Notes: generated by a model from the letters alone, not told the origin. DNA of 64,000 bases from CAYFKJ01 sp964528595 (GCA_964528595.1 CAZGTM010000007.1:1-64000); one strand, 5' to 3'; shown: positions 16,136 to 25,499, counted from the first letter of the stretch. Translations and numbers: made by a program.

Positions 16136-17431
16136 CTACATGGCCTCCAGGTAACGGTCGACCTCGACCGGCGTTACTTGGTTGGCAAAGAACTCGACTT
16201 CGCGTTCGGCCTGGCCGATCTGGATGGTCAGGGCGTCCTCGTTGATGACGCTCTTCATAAACTCCGAATTGCGGGCCAGTTCGATGGCTTCCGAAAGATC
16301 CGTGGGGATCGGCGTGGCCTCTTCCGAGGCGTAGGCGTCGCCCTGATCCGGCTCGGTGGGGTTGAGGCCCTGTTCGATGCCGTCCAGGCCGGCGGCGATC
16401 TCGCATGCCATCAAGAGGTAGGGATTGCAATCCGCCGAGCCGTCGCGCTTCTCGACGCGGACGGCGCTGTCCTTGCCCTCGATGACCCGGATGCCGACGG
16501 TGCGGTTGTCGACGCCCCAGGAATTGTTGGTCGGGCAGAAGGTGTAGGGCTGGCGGCGGCGGTAGGCGTTCGGCGTCGTGGCCGAAGCCAGCGACATCTC
16601 GGCCATGCGCTGCTGCATACCCGCGAGGTAGTTGAGCCCTAGGGCAGAGAGCTTGCCGTTGTCGGCGAAGACGTTCTTGCCGTCCTGCCACAGCGAATGG
16701 TGCAGGTGGAAACCGCTGCCCGATTCCTCGAAGAACGGTTTGGACATGAACGTCGCCGTGTAGCCATGCGCCGCGGCAAGTTCCTTGACGAGGCTGCGGA
16801 AGGCGACGGCGCGGTCCGCGGACTCCAACGCCTCTCCGTAGCGGATGTTTACCTCGACCTGGCCGGCGGCGTATTCCGGATTGGACTGTTCGATGGGAAT
16901 GCCCACGTCGTTGAGGTAACGACGGATTGGGCCCAGAACGTGCTCCATCTCGGCTGCGCGCTTCATGCCGTAGACCTGGATGCCGCTGTCCCGCGGCTTC
17001 AGCGTCTCCGGATCGAGCAGGTAGAATTCCAACTCGGCGCCGATCTGGACCTCGTAGTCCATGCCCTTGGCGCGCTCCAAAACGCCGATCAGAGCGTTGC
17101 GGGGATCGATCGCCACCGGCTTGTGGTCCATACCCTCGAACCGGGCAAAGCAGAAGGCCGCCCCTTCCTCCCACGGAATGGGATGGGGCGTGCCGATCGG
17201 GAACATGTGCATGTCCGGGTAGCCGTTGCCGAAGTTGGCGTATGGCGTATCCCAGATATCGCAGGTCACATCGACGGTGAGCGTCGCTACGCACAGCGCC
17301 ACGCCGTTTTCACATACTGTCGGCCAATGGCTGGCGGGAATTCGTTTGCCGCGGAGAATGCCGTTGGTGTCGCCCGCGCCCAAAACCACCGTGTGGGTGC
17401 CCGGGGGCAGATCCGTGCTGGTTACGCTCAT
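16136..17431 (-). CDS. Glutamine-synthetase-like ligase (gamma-glutamylamide synthetase, GmaS/GlnT/PuuA type)
   Basis: A 431-residue member of the glutamine synthetase superfamily, shorter than housekeeping GlnA. It shows the GDTNGILRGKRIP beta-grasp segment, GAELEFYLLD (Glu ligands), SGSGFHLHHSLW (catalytic HxH) and NAYRRRQPYTFCPTNNSWG. Such enzymes join glutamate to an amine using ATP (methylamine in GmaS, putrescine in PuuA). It follows the three glutamate-synthase-like genes in the same order as mgsABC-gmaS of the N-methylglutamate pathway. The amine cannot be decided: gene order favours methylamine-type substrates, the PuuB/PuuC-like neighbours favour a larger amine. Confidence 0.85.
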   Translation of the reverse strand: MSVTSTDLPPGTHTVVLGAGDTNGILRGKRIPASHWPTVCENGVALCVATLTVDVTCDIWDTPYANFGNGYPDMHMFPIGTPHPIPWEEGAAFCFARFEGMDHKPVAIDPRNALIGVLERAKGMDYEVQIGAELEFYLLDPETLKPRDSGIQVYGMKRAAEMEHVLGPIRRYLNDVGIPIEQSNPEYAAGQVEVNIRYGEALESADRAVAFRSLVKELAAAHGYTATFMSKPFFEESGSGFHLHHSLWQDGKNVFADNGKLSALGLNYLAGMQQRMAEMSLASATTPNAYRRRQPYTFCPTNNSWGVDNRTVGIRVIEGKDSAVRVEKRDGSADCNPYLLMACEIAAGLDGIEQGLNPTEPDQGDAYASEEATPIPTDLSEAIELARNSEFMKSVINEDALTIQIGQAEREVEFFANQVTPVEVDRYLEAM

Positions 17432-17503
17432 TAGAAACCTCCCGTATCAATTATGCCGGCGATTTATCTCGCCTTTTTTTCCCGTAATTATCCTATCGCT
17501 TGT

Positions 17504-18925
17504 TCACCAGGAATAAACCTTGTCGATGCCGGCCATCTTGACGCCGGTGAAGGCTGAGGCCTCCATCGAAAGTGCGCGCAGGTCCTCGACCTCGAGGTTA
17601 TGGACCGACGACTTGCCGCAGGCCTTGGCCAGCAGGGTGATCTCCATGGTCATGGCCGTCAGGTACCGGGCCACGCGCTCGGACGCTGCCGCGACGTCGA
17701 CGCGTTCCTCCAGTTCGGGCTCCTGCGTCGCCACGCCGACCGGGCACATACCGGTATGGCAGTGGTGGCACTTGCCGGGTTCGGTGCCGATGGCGGCATA
17801 GTCGTCGAAATAACGCGGTGAGTTGCAGCCCAGCGCGATCATCGAGCCGGTGCCGATCATCACGGCATCGGCGCCCAGCGCCAGGCACTTGGCGGCGTCG
17901 GTGCCTGAGCGGATGCCGCCGGCTGCAACCAGCGAGACCTTGCCCGTCATGCCGCAATCGTCCAGCGCTTCGCGCGCCGCCCGGATGGCGGAGATCGTGG
18001 GGATGCCGGTGTGGTTGAGCAGAAGTTCGGGCGAAGCGCCCGTACCGCCCTCGGCGCCGTCGACGACAATGACGTCGACGCCGGCCTTGGCCGCCACCGC
18101 CACGTCGTAACGCGGCCGCGTGGCGCCCATCTTGAGGAAGATCGGCACCTGATAATCGGTCGCTTCGCGCAGTTCTTCGATCTTGATCTGCATGTCATCG
18201 GCGCCGAGGAAATCAGGGTGGCGCACGGTAGAGCGCTGATCGACGCCCTCCGGCAGCGAGCGCATGCCGGCCACGCGTTCCGAGACCTTCATGCCGAGCA
18301 ACAGGCCGCCGGTGCCGGGTTTGGCGCCCTGGCCGACCACCAGTTCGATGGCGTCGGCCTTGCGCAGGTGTTCGAGATCCAGCATGTAGCGCGACGGCGT
18401 CATCTGGTAGACCAGCGTTTTGGAGGCGCGGCGTTCGTCTTCCAGCATGCCGCCTTCGCCGGTGCAGGTCAGCGTGCCGACTTTGGAGGCGCCGTAGCCC
18501 AGGGCCGCCTTGGCGCTGGCCGACAAGGCGCCGAACGACATCGAGGCGATATAGATCGGAATGTCGAGCTCCAGCGGTTTTTCCACCAGGCCCGAGCCGC
18601 CGCCCAGGACGGTCTTGCTGTCACAGCTCTCGCGGTAACCCTCCAGCGGCAGGCGCGTCATGGTCGCCGGCACGAAAGTCAGGTCGTCGAAGGTCGGCAG
18701 GCTGTGGTTGAAGGAATTGAAGCCGCGGATTTGGTAGCGGCCGAGGCGCGACAGGGCATGGATTTCGGAAATCGATTCCGGCGTCCAGCTTACCGATTCG
18801 CCCCGGGCGTAGGAGGACGGAACGCCCGCCGGGCGGTCCTCGACGCCGCCGTCCGACATCGCCACGGCTTCTTCCGTGGGCATCTCGAAGGGGTATTCAT
18901 ATGGGGTCTTCAGATCATCAGCCAT
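17504..18925 (-). CDS. FMN-binding glutamate-synthase-like subunit (MgsC/GlxD type)
   Basis: A 473-residue protein matching the central and FMN domains of large-chain glutamate synthase. The FMN/substrate barrel has VVDGAEGGTGASPELLLNH and LVAAGGIRSGTDAAKCLALG. The [3Fe-4S] cysteines are in GKCHHCHTGMCPVG. In the N-methylglutamate pathway this subunit forms the N-alkylglutamate with the amine released by the amidotransferase partner. It overlaps the upstream gene by 16 bp. A separate amidotransferase and GXGXG subunit complete the set, as in mgsABC. Confidence 0.87.
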   Translation of the reverse strand: MADDLKTPYEYPFEMPTEEAVAMSDGGVEDRPAGVPSSYARGESVSWTPESISEIHALSRLGRYQIRGFNSFNHSLPTFDDLTFVPATMTRLPLEGYRESCDSKTVLGGGSGLVEKPLELDIPIYIASMSFGALSASAKAALGYGASKVGTLTCTGEGGMLEDERRASKTLVYQMTPSRYMLDLEHLRKADAIELVVGQGAKPGTGGLLLGMKVSERVAGMRSLPEGVDQRSTVRHPDFLGADDMQIKIEELREATDYQVPIFLKMGATRPRYDVAVAAKAGVDVIVVDGAEGGTGASPELLLNHTGIPTISAIRAAREALDDCGMTGKVSLVAAGGIRSGTDAAKCLALGADAVMIGTGSMIALGCNSPRYFDDYAAIGTEPGKCHHCHTGMCPVGVATQEPELEERVDVAAASERVARYLTAMTMEITLLAKACGKSSVHNLEVEDLRALSMEASAFTGVKMAGIDKVYSW

Positions 18926-19602
18926 GCGCTTGCGTCCCTACTTTCAAAGTGCCAAAGCCGCTGTGCCGAAACGATTTTCTGCCAGTCGCGCGACGTGTCG
19001 TTGAGACCGCGGCTGGCCAACAGTTCCTCCAGCGAGGCAATTTCCTCAGGCTCGGGTTCGACCACCTTGCTGTCGACCCCGAGTGACTCGATGGGTCCGG
19101 CTACCCAGACCTCACCCCCCCATAGTGAATCGGCCGTCGCCTCTCCGGCGCCGCCAAGGGCGATGATGCGCCCGGCATGCGACATGAAACCCGACATGTA
19201 ACCGATCTTGCCTTCGACGATGATGTCACCGCCCTTCATGGCGACGCCGCAACGCGGGCCGGCATCCCCCTTGATGTGTATGAGACCGCCGCGCATCGAG
19301 GCGCCGACCGACATGCCGGCATAGCCGTTGATCAGGATTTCGCCGGTTGCCATGGCTTCGCCGACAGACCAGCCGACGTTGCGCTCGACCTCGATATGGG
19401 CGCCGTCGTTGAGGCCGCCGCAGTAATAGCCGACGCTGCCCTCGAAGCGCACGTGCGAGCCGGCCGGCAGGCCGACGCCGAGGTTGTGACGAGACCGGGT
19501 GTCCTTAACGACAAGGCTATGGCCTTCCGCCAGGGCGGCCCGGATTTCCTGGTTGACCTCCCGGATCGGGCGGTCGCCGACGGTGATAACTGCCTCACTC
19601 AT
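18910..19602 (-). CDS. GltB C-terminal (GXGXG) domain-like subunit (MgsB/GlxC type)
   Basis: A 230-residue protein equivalent to the right-handed beta-helix domain at the C-terminus of glutamate synthase. Repeating glycine-rich turns are visible, for example FEGSVGYYCGGLNDGAHIEV, GEILINGYAGMSVGASMRGG and GDIIVEGKIGYMSGFM. The domain is structural in glutamate synthase and is a stand-alone subunit in N-methylglutamate synthase. Its start overlaps the upstream amidotransferase by 4 bp (ATGA) and its end overlaps the FMN subunit by 16 bp. Confidence 0.87.
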   Translation of the reverse strand: MSEAVITVGDRPIREVNQEIRAALAEGHSLVVKDTRSRHNLGVGLPAGSHVRFEGSVGYYCGGLNDGAHIEVERNVGWSVGEAMATGEILINGYAGMSVGASMRGGLIHIKGDAGPRCGVAMKGGDIIVEGKIGYMSGFMSHAGRIIALGGAGEATADSLWGGEVWVAGPIESLGVDSKVVEPEPEEIASLEELLASRGLNDTSRDWQKIVSAQRLWHFESRDASAWLMI

Positions 19603-20543
19603 GCCGCTTTCCTCACTGAACCGATTTCCCAGGTCTTAGTCATGCTCGGACCGTCGTAGTTGTTGATGATGTTTTCGCCGGGATAAACCGTGCGCACGGC
19701 CTGTTCCTCCGTGGCGACGGCCATTTCGCCTTCTTCCTCGACGGAAACCAGCGGCTTGATGGCCCAGCGGTCCTTGGCGAAGCCCATGCTTTCGGTGTTC
19801 GAAATTAAATAGGTGAAGACGCCGTCGATCTGCGAGATCGACTGCTCAAGCGCCTGCGGTTGCGTCAACCCTTTCGACATCTGATCGGAGATCCAGACGG
19901 CGATCAGTTCGCTGTCGTTGTAGGTCATGAAACGGTAGCCGCGTTGCTCCAGTTTCTCCCGCCAGGTGTAGTAGTCCGTGATCTGGCCGTTGTGGACGAT
20001 GGCGACGTCGGGAAAGGGGCGGGCCCAGAAGGGGTGGCTGGCGGTCGGCGACACCGACGATTCGGTCGCCAGCCTGGCGTGGCCCAGACCGTGGGTGCCG
20101 ACGAAGTCGCGAATGCCGTGCTTGTCGGCGACCTCCGAGGCGCCGCCGAGATCCTTGACGATCTCCAGCGAACGACCGACGGACTGGATTTCAAACCGCT
20201 CTGAAATCGTGTCGGCCTGACGCGACCATTCGGCGAAATCGGTCGGATCCTTGATCAGCATGCGCACGGAGACGTGGGCGGTGTCGCTGTCGTCGTGGGT
20301 TGGATCCGAGATGAAATCCGAACCATTGTCGCGCAGGATTTCCAGGAACGACGTCAGGTCGCCCGACAGCTTGTCGCGGTCCGACGCCATGGCGCGCACG
20401 ATGTAACCGCTCTCGACCGGCGGGCCATAGAGCGCGAAGCCCGTGGAGTCCGCGCCGCGGTGGCGCTGTGCTTCCATCAGGCCTACGAGATCGGCGCCGA
20501 CGTTGCCCGGCGCGCTTAAGATTCTTCCAGCAATTCCACACAT
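19599..20543 (-). CDS. Class II glutamine amidotransferase-like subunit (MgsA/GlxB type)
   Basis: A 314-residue protein. I place the start at ATG 20543 so that Cys2 becomes the N-terminal nucleophile (MCGIAGRIL); the longer frame from 20579 would bury it and would read through the operator. Other Ntn amidotransferase features are HRGADSTGFALYG, GHARLATESSVSPTASHPF, VHNGQITDYYTWR and NDSELIAVWI. In the proposed pathway it hydrolyses a gamma-glutamylamide and channels the free amine to the synthase subunit. A perfect palindrome lies 18 bp upstream of the start, so the whole set is probably repressed by the GntR protein. Confidence 0.87.
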   Translation of the reverse strand: MCGIAGRILSAPGNVGADLVGLMEAQRHRGADSTGFALYGPPVESGYIVRAMASDRDKLSGDLTSFLEILRDNGSDFISDPTHDDSDTAHVSVRMLIKDPTDFAEWSRQADTISERFEIQSVGRSLEIVKDLGGASEVADKHGIRDFVGTHGLGHARLATESSVSPTASHPFWARPFPDVAIVHNGQITDYYTWREKLEQRGYRFMTYNDSELIAVWISDQMSKGLTQPQALEQSISQIDGVFTYLISNTESMGFAKDRWAIKPLVSVEEEGEMAVATEEQAVRTVYPGENIINNYDGPSMTKTWEIGSVRKAA

Positions 20544-20560
20544 ATTTGGCTCTGCCCTAT

Positions 20561-20581
20561 TTTTGTATACTGTATACAAAA
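20561..20581. promoter_or_regulatory. GntR-type operator site 2 (perfect palindrome, upstream of mgsABC-like operon)
   Basis: Perfect 10-bp arms (TTTTGTATAC and its complement) around one central base, 18 bp before the amidotransferase start. It is the best copy of the motif and defines the consensus core TGTATACTGTATACA. The position between promoter and start fits repression. Confidence 0.78.
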
Positions 20582-20687
20582 CACGTTGGATTCTTACGCG
20601 TCTTTGTCACTCAACACAAGTCCTACCTTCGCGAATTCGGTCAAAAACCGATATTTTCCGCCCTTCGCGGGGCGTATTGCACCCGCG

Positions 20688-21575
20688 CTACCGCATTGGT
20701 TCCGGGTTGGTGGCGATGATGCCGTTGGGCCGGAAAACCAGGAAAAAGATCAAGAACAGCAAGACGGCGGCGTCGCGGAACACGACGTACTCGTCCGGCA
20801 ATATCATGAGCAGAGTGGCCTCCAGGGCGCCCAGCAAGAAACCGCCATAAAGGGCACCCTTGGGATTGGAAAGGCCGCCGATGATAGCAGCGATCAGCGC
20901 CTTGATCATGGGCGTCAGACCCAGGGTCGGGAAGACCGCGCCGCGCTGGGAGATCCACAGCAGGGCGGCGATACCGGCCAGGACGCCCGACAGGAAGAAA
21001 GCCAGCGCAATGACCCGGTTTGCCCGGATGCCCATGGCCCGCGCCACGTCGAAATCGTCGGCGGAGGCTCTTAAAGCCACGCCCAGCCGTGAATTGGCGA
21101 GAAAATACCGCAGCAACAAAAGCGAGCCGATCGCCACGATGATGGTGAATATCTGGGCCCGGCCGATGAAGACGTCGCCGAAGGTGATGTAGCCCGAGAG
21201 GAATTCGGGGATCGGAATGGGCTTCGAGCGCGGGCTGATGGTGATCTGGAAGATGACGTGCAGCGCGCCTGAAATGGCGAAGGAGGTGATCAGCAGCGTC
21301 ATGGGACTGTGCCCGCGCAAGGGTCTGAAGGCGATTCGCTCCATGGCCAGGGCGCAAACGCCGGCAAACAGGATGGCGACGACGACGGCGATCCAGAACG
21401 GCACGCCGTAGAGGGTTTGGAACAGCAATGCATAGCCGAACAGCGTCATGAGGTCGCCGTGGGCGAAGTTCAGGAACCCGAGTAGGCCGAACACGACGAC
21501 CAGGCCGAGCGCCAGCAGGGCATAGATGCTGCCCAGGTTCAGCACGGCGATCAGATATTGGGCGAATTCTTCCAT
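20688..21575 (-). CDS. livH: Branched-chain amino acid-type ABC transporter permease (LivH)
   Basis: A 295-residue inner-membrane permease with about eight hydrophobic spans. LivH features are visible: NLGSIYALLALGLVVVFGLL near the N-terminus, LGFLNFAHGDL, and the EAA-like coupling segment GIRANRVIALAFFLSGVLAG. It ends in NGIIATNPEPMR. It is the last gene of the transporter operon and starts 21 bp after the LivF-like gene. Substrate class is amino acids, amides or amines; the shared regulator with the glutamylamide genes suggests an amine or amide nitrogen source. Confidence 0.9.
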   Translation of the reverse strand: MEEFAQYLIAVLNLGSIYALLALGLVVVFGLLGFLNFAHGDLMTLFGYALLFQTLYGVPFWIAVVVAILFAGVCALAMERIAFRPLRGHSPMTLLITSFAISGALHVIFQITISPRSKPIPIPEFLSGYITFGDVFIGRAQIFTIIVAIGSLLLLRYFLANSRLGVALRASADDFDVARAMGIRANRVIALAFFLSGVLAGIAALLWISQRGAVFPTLGLTPMIKALIAAIIGGLSNPKGALYGGFLLGALEATLLMILPDEYVVFRDAAVLLFLIFFLVFRPNGIIATNPEPMR

Positions 21576-21596
21576 GTGGCTCCAGGATCCTCGCTC

Positions 21597-22301
21597 TCAG
21601 GCGGCGCCGAGATAGCTGTCGTGAATTTCCGAATCGCTCGCCAACTCGTCGGCCCGGCCGGACTTGACCATCAGGCCAAGCTCCATGACGTAGGCGCGGT
21701 CGGCGACGGCGAGGCTCTTTTTGACGTTTTGTTCGACGAGCAGAATGGTGACGCCGGCTTGGCGCAGATCGGCGATGATCTCGAAGACCTTGGAGACGAT
21801 TTTGGGCGCGAGGCCGAGCGACGGTTCGTCGAGAATGAGAAATTCCGGGCTGACCATGAGCGCGCGGGCAATCGCCAGCATCTGCTGCTCGCCGCCCGAA
21901 AGGGTGCCGGCGTCCTGATCCTGGCGTTCCCTTAGCGTGGGAAACTGCTCCATCACCGCCTTGATGCGCTCTTCCGTCTTGGATTTTGCCAGCGTGTTGC
22001 CGCCGGCCTTGAGGTTTTCCAGCACCGACAGCGATTTGAAGACGCGCCGGCCCTCCGGCGAATAGGACATGCCGAGGCCGGCCCTGGCTTCGACCGGGAC
22101 CTTGGCCAGCGAGCCGCCGTTGAGCGAGATCTCGCCGCCCGCGAGCGGGACCAGTCCCATGATGGCGTTCAACGTGGTGGTCTTGCCGGCGCCGTTGGCG
22201 CCGATGATGGTCACCAGTTCACCCTTCGAGACCTCAAAGGATACCCCTTTGACCGCCGCGACGGGGCCGTATGAGACTTCAAGGTTCTGGACGTTCAGCA
22301 T
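21597..22301 (-). CDS. livF: Branched-chain amino acid-type ABC transporter ATPase (LivF)
   Basis: A 234-residue ATPase of LivF length. Walker A is GANGAGKTT, the signature is LSGGEQQMLAIARAL, and Walker B is FLILDEPSLGLAP followed by LVEQNV (H-loop replaced by Gln-Asn as usual in LivF-like proteins). It energises the permeases encoded by the flanking genes. It lies between the binding-protein gene and livH on the minus strand. Confidence 0.92.
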   Translation of the reverse strand: MLNVQNLEVSYGPVAAVKGVSFEVSKGELVTIIGANGAGKTTTLNAIMGLVPLAGGEISLNGGSLAKVPVEARAGLGMSYSPEGRRVFKSLSVLENLKAGGNTLAKSKTEERIKAVMEQFPTLRERQDQDAGTLSGGEQQMLAIARALMVSPEFLILDEPSLGLAPKIVSKVFEIIADLRQAGVTILLVEQNVKKSLAVADRAYVMELGLMVKSGRADELASDSEIHDSYLGAA

Positions 22302-22330
22302 TCGGATCGGCCACCAAATAAGGATGAGGC

Positions 22331-22363
22331 GGGGTTGGCGGCGTTGATGCCGCCGCCAACCCC
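22331..22363. terminator. Hairpin between binding-protein gene and livF
   Basis: Perfect 12-bp arms (GGGGTTGGCGGC and its complement) with a 9-nt loop lie 46 bp after the binding-protein stop. There is no strong T run. It may cause partial termination or stabilise the upstream mRNA end, giving more binding protein than ATPase, a common arrangement in ABC operons. Confidence 0.6.
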
Positions 22364-22364
22364 A

Positions 22365-22396
22365 TACTCAACTACTCAACTACTCAACCACTCAAC
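22365..22396. repeat. Four tandem 8-bp repeats
   Basis: Three exact copies of TACTCAAC and a fourth reading CACTCAAC lie back to back in the 108-bp space between the binding-protein gene and livF, directly beside the hairpin. This looks like a slippage-prone microsatellite; no function is evident. Confidence 0.8.
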
Positions 22397-22409
22397 TACG
22401 CGACGGTGT

Positions 22410-23585
22410 TTACTTCCGCGAAAGGGGGATTTCCGAGGGATCAAGTTTGATCGACTTGATGTACTTACCCTTGCCCCCTTCGATGCGCATGATGTGCACT
22501 GGCAGGTTCGGGTACTTGCCGACCCCCTTGAAGGTAACGCTGCCGATTTCGGTGTCGACGTTCTCCAGGGTGGCAAAGGCGTCACGCACGGCTTTGGCGT
22601 CCGCTGTGCCGGCGGCCTTTACGGCAGCCTCCACCATGCGCATGGCGGCATAGCCGACCATGGCCGGGTAGAACGCATCGGCATTACCGAACTTCGCTTC
22701 ATAGGCCTTGACGAAGGCATCGGCGGAAGAACTGGCGGCCGGGGCTGCCATGGTCACGTAGTAGACGCCTTCGACGACTTTCCCCAAGCCCTTGACGGAG
22801 GGATTGTCCAACACGTCGGGACCAAGGTAGGTGGACTTCACGCCACCGGCGCGAAGCTGGTTGATGAAGATCGGGAAGTCATTGTCAAAGGGCATGCCCA
22901 TGATGACGTCCGGCGCTTCCGGCAATTTCTTGATGGCCGCGACAACCTTGGAGAACTCTTGCTGGTCGTAGGCGAAGCTGGACTGGCCAATGACCTTGCC
23001 ACCATTTTTCTCGAACAGATCCTTGAAGTAGATCGGCAGGAATTCAGTGTAGGGATCGAAGTCCGACGTAATGATGTAGGCCGTCTTCGCCTTCAGGTCG
23101 TTGCGGGCGAACTTGGCGTAAACGCCGCCCATGTGGGCGTCCGACATCATGACGAGATAGCTGCCGCCGCCGGCGCGGGCCGGAATGGTCGGCTGTGAGG
23201 CGATGGTGTGCATGATCAGGAGATCGTGCTTTTTCACCATGGTTCCGGCGGCGATGGCGGCCGGCGAAATTGCGCTCGAGATGAAGGCGTTCAGTTTTTC
23301 CTTCTTGAGCATTTCAGCAACCGCGATAGCGGCTTTCTGAGGATCGGAGGTATCGTCGCGCTCGATAACCTTCACCGGGTACTTGCCGGCCAAACCGCCT
23401 CGTTTGTTGGCCTGCTCGGCGTACATGTTGACGCCCTGCATGAACGGCGCGTCGTATGCCGCCATGAAACCGGTACGGGCGCTAACGGCGCCGATCACGA
23501 AGTCCTCCGCTGCCGCGGGAACGCTCCACATTCCGGCCAGGCTGGTAATCGCCAAACCGGCAGCCAGTAGTTTTTTCACAGACAT
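22410..23585 (-). CDS. Periplasmic substrate-binding protein of LivJ/K type
   Basis: A 391-residue protein starting at ATG 23585, which follows AGAGGA; a longer frame from 23612 is less likely. The first 26 residues form a Sec signal peptide (KKLLAAGLAITSLAGMWSVPAAA, cleavage near AAA-ED, given here in part). The mature part begins DFVIGAVSARTGFMAAYDAP, as in type I periplasmic binding proteins, and has two lobes with SSAISPAAIAAGTMV and YIITSDFDPYTEFLPIYF segments. It determines transporter specificity. The ligand is not readable; regulation suggests an amine or amide. Confidence 0.88.
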   Translation of the reverse strand: MSVKKLLAAGLAITSLAGMWSVPAAAEDFVIGAVSARTGFMAAYDAPFMQGVNMYAEQANKRGGLAGKYPVKVIERDDTSDPQKAAIAVAEMLKKEKLNAFISSAISPAAIAAGTMVKKHDLLIMHTIASQPTIPARAGGGSYLVMMSDAHMGGVYAKFARNDLKAKTAYIITSDFDPYTEFLPIYFKDLFEKNGGKVIGQSSFAYDQQEFSKVVAAIKKLPEAPDVIMGMPFDNDFPIFINQLRAGGVKSTYLGPDVLDNPSVKGLGKVVEGVYYVTMAAPAASSSADAFVKAYEAKFGNADAFYPAMVGYAAMRMVEAAVKAAGTADAKAVRDAFATLENVDTEIGSVTFKGVGKYPNLPVHIMRIEGGKGKYIKSIKLDPSEIPLSRK

Positions 23586-23624
23586 GGTCAATCCTCTGTT
23601 GATTGGTTGCACAAATTTATTTTG

Positions 23625-25499
23625 TTATTGCTCTTCAGTTTCTTCCCCGACGTAAGCCTCAATGACATCCGGATTGGCCCCGATGTCCTTGGGCAACCCC
23701 TCCGCAATGAGCTGACCTTTGTTCAGCACGTATATTCGGTCGCAAAGCTGCATGACCATTTTCAGGTCGTGTTCGACAAGCAGAATGCCGACACCGAAGT
23801 CGGATACGATTTGCCGAAGGGGTTCCTTCAACGCTTCGGTCTCCGCGGAGTTCATCCCCGCCGCCGGTTCGTCCAGCAGCAGAAATTTCGGTTCCAGCGC
23901 CAGCGCGCGGGCGATCTCAAGCTTTCGCTGATCGCCGTACGCCAGGTTGCTGGAAATGATGTTGGCTTTGTCGGCCAGGTTGAGGAACGAGAGCCAGCTG
24001 AACGCCCTGGCCTCGGCTTCATGCCGGCCCAGTCCCGGGGCATGCACCGTAACGGCCGAAATGACGTTCTCAAGCGCGGTCAAAGACGTGAACAGCCGGA
24101 TGTTCTGGAATGTGCGGCCGAGGCCCTGTCTTGCCAGCTTGACGGCGCTCCACTGGGTGCCGTCCTGATGGTCGAGCGAGATCTTGCCGCCCGAGGCAAA
24201 CAATGATCCGGTCAGCACGTTGATGAATGTCGTTTTACCGGCGCCGTTTGGACCGATCAGACCGACGATCTCGCCTGCCTGGACGCGCAGACTGACGTCG
24301 TCCAGCGCCTTCAAGCCGGTATAGGTTTTCGCCAGCACATCGGTTTCAAGCACCGATTCCTTCGGTACTTCGTAGGACGGCAGTTCGACGTTACCCATGG
24401 ACCGCGCGTTGGGCGTCGCCAGCCTGCCGATCAGCGCCGCCAATTCGCGGTAGCCCAGCACACCTTCCGGACGCTTGTAGAGAATGATCAGAATCAGGAT
24501 GGAAAACGAGATGGCAGTAAGGCCGAAGACCAGGGGAAATTCGAAGCCGAAAATCGTTTCCGTGCCGGCAAAGGTGCCCAGATGCTCCTCCGTCTTGCGG
24601 AAGATTTCCTCCGCGATGGTGATGACCACGGCGCCGATGACGCAGCCGCTGATGGAGCGGTAACCGCCCAGGATAATCATCACGACGAAGGCGAAGGTTT
24701 TTTCCAGGTAGAAGCCGTTGGGCGATATGACGCCGGTGACATGACCGAACAGCGCGCCGGCCATGCCGACGATGCCGGCGCTGGCCACCCAAAAAATGAA
24801 GATATGGATTTGCGGTTCGATGCCGATCGAGCGGGAGGCTTGTTCCTCGTCGCGCGTCGCTTCCATGTTGCGGGCAAACCGCGTGCTCTTGAGGTAGAAG
24901 GCGGCAGCCAGGGCGACCGTCAGGGCGCCGATGAAAACCGGCCAGGTGGCCTGCTCGGTCGGCAGGCCATAGAGCGACTGCTTGCCATTGGTCAGCGCCT
25001 TGCCGCCGATGAAATATAGGTAGGCGATGACGACGAGGCCGAAGCTGGCGATCACGGCGGAGGTATCGCGCAGCCGCATCATGACGACGCCGGAGACCGC
25101 GCCGACCAGCATGCTGGCCAGCACCGCCATGGGGATGGCCATGGGCAGGGACCATTCGACTTCCTGGATGAACACCGGCATGTCGGCGAGCAGGAAGGAT
25201 TTCATGGAAGCGGGCAGGGTGAACCAGGCCGAGACATAGGCGCCGACGCCGAAAAAGGCGACATGGCCCAGTGAAAGAATGCCGCTGGTGCCGCAGAACA
25301 AGCCAAGCCCCGCGGCTGCGATAACGTTGACGCAGCCGATCAGCAGAAGCTCGCGTCCGGCCAATCCCGTGACGGCGGCGATGCCGATGATGGCGAGGAT
25401 CAGAGGCAGCAGAATGCCGAAGGAAACCGCGCACTCCTTGGTGCGCTGGTCGATCGTGCTCACCCTCGGGGCCGGGATTTCCCTGGCCTCAACCGACAT
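23625..25499 (-). CDS. Fused ABC transporter permease-ATPase (LivM-LivG)
   Basis: A 624-residue fusion. Residues about 1-355 form a LivM permease with many hydrophobic spans and the LivM signature GTSGILSLGHVAFFGVGAY. Residues about 380-624 form a LivG ATPase with Walker A GPNGAGKTT, the LivG-type GLGRTFQNIRLF, a degenerate signature LAYGDQRKLEIARAL, Walker B FLLLDEPAAGMN and LVEHDLKMVM. In most genomes these are separate genes. It is the first gene of the operon, so all components (LivMG, binding protein, LivF, LivH) are encoded in order. A GntR-type palindrome lies 154 bp upstream. Confidence 0.9.
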   Translation of the reverse strand: MSVEAREIPAPRVSTIDQRTKECAVSFGILLPLILAIIGIAAVTGLAGRELLLIGCVNVIAAAGLGLFCGTSGILSLGHVAFFGVGAYVSAWFTLPASMKSFLLADMPVFIQEVEWSLPMAIPMAVLASMLVGAVSGVVMMRLRDTSAVIASFGLVVIAYLYFIGGKALTNGKQSLYGLPTEQATWPVFIGALTVALAAAFYLKSTRFARNMEATRDEEQASRSIGIEPQIHIFIFWVASAGIVGMAGALFGHVTGVISPNGFYLEKTFAFVVMIILGGYRSISGCVIGAVVITIAEEIFRKTEEHLGTFAGTETIFGFEFPLVFGLTAISFSILILIILYKRPEGVLGYRELAALIGRLATPNARSMGNVELPSYEVPKESVLETDVLAKTYTGLKALDDVSLRVQAGEIVGLIGPNGAGKTTFINVLTGSLFASGGKISLDHQDGTQWSAVKLARQGLGRTFQNIRLFTSLTALENVISAVTVHAPGLGRHEAEARAFSWLSFLNLADKANIISSNLAYGDQRKLEIARALALEPKFLLLDEPAAGMNSAETEALKEPLRQIVSDFGVGILLVEHDLKMVMQLCDRIYVLNKGQLIAEGLPKDIGANPDVIEAYVGEETEEQ

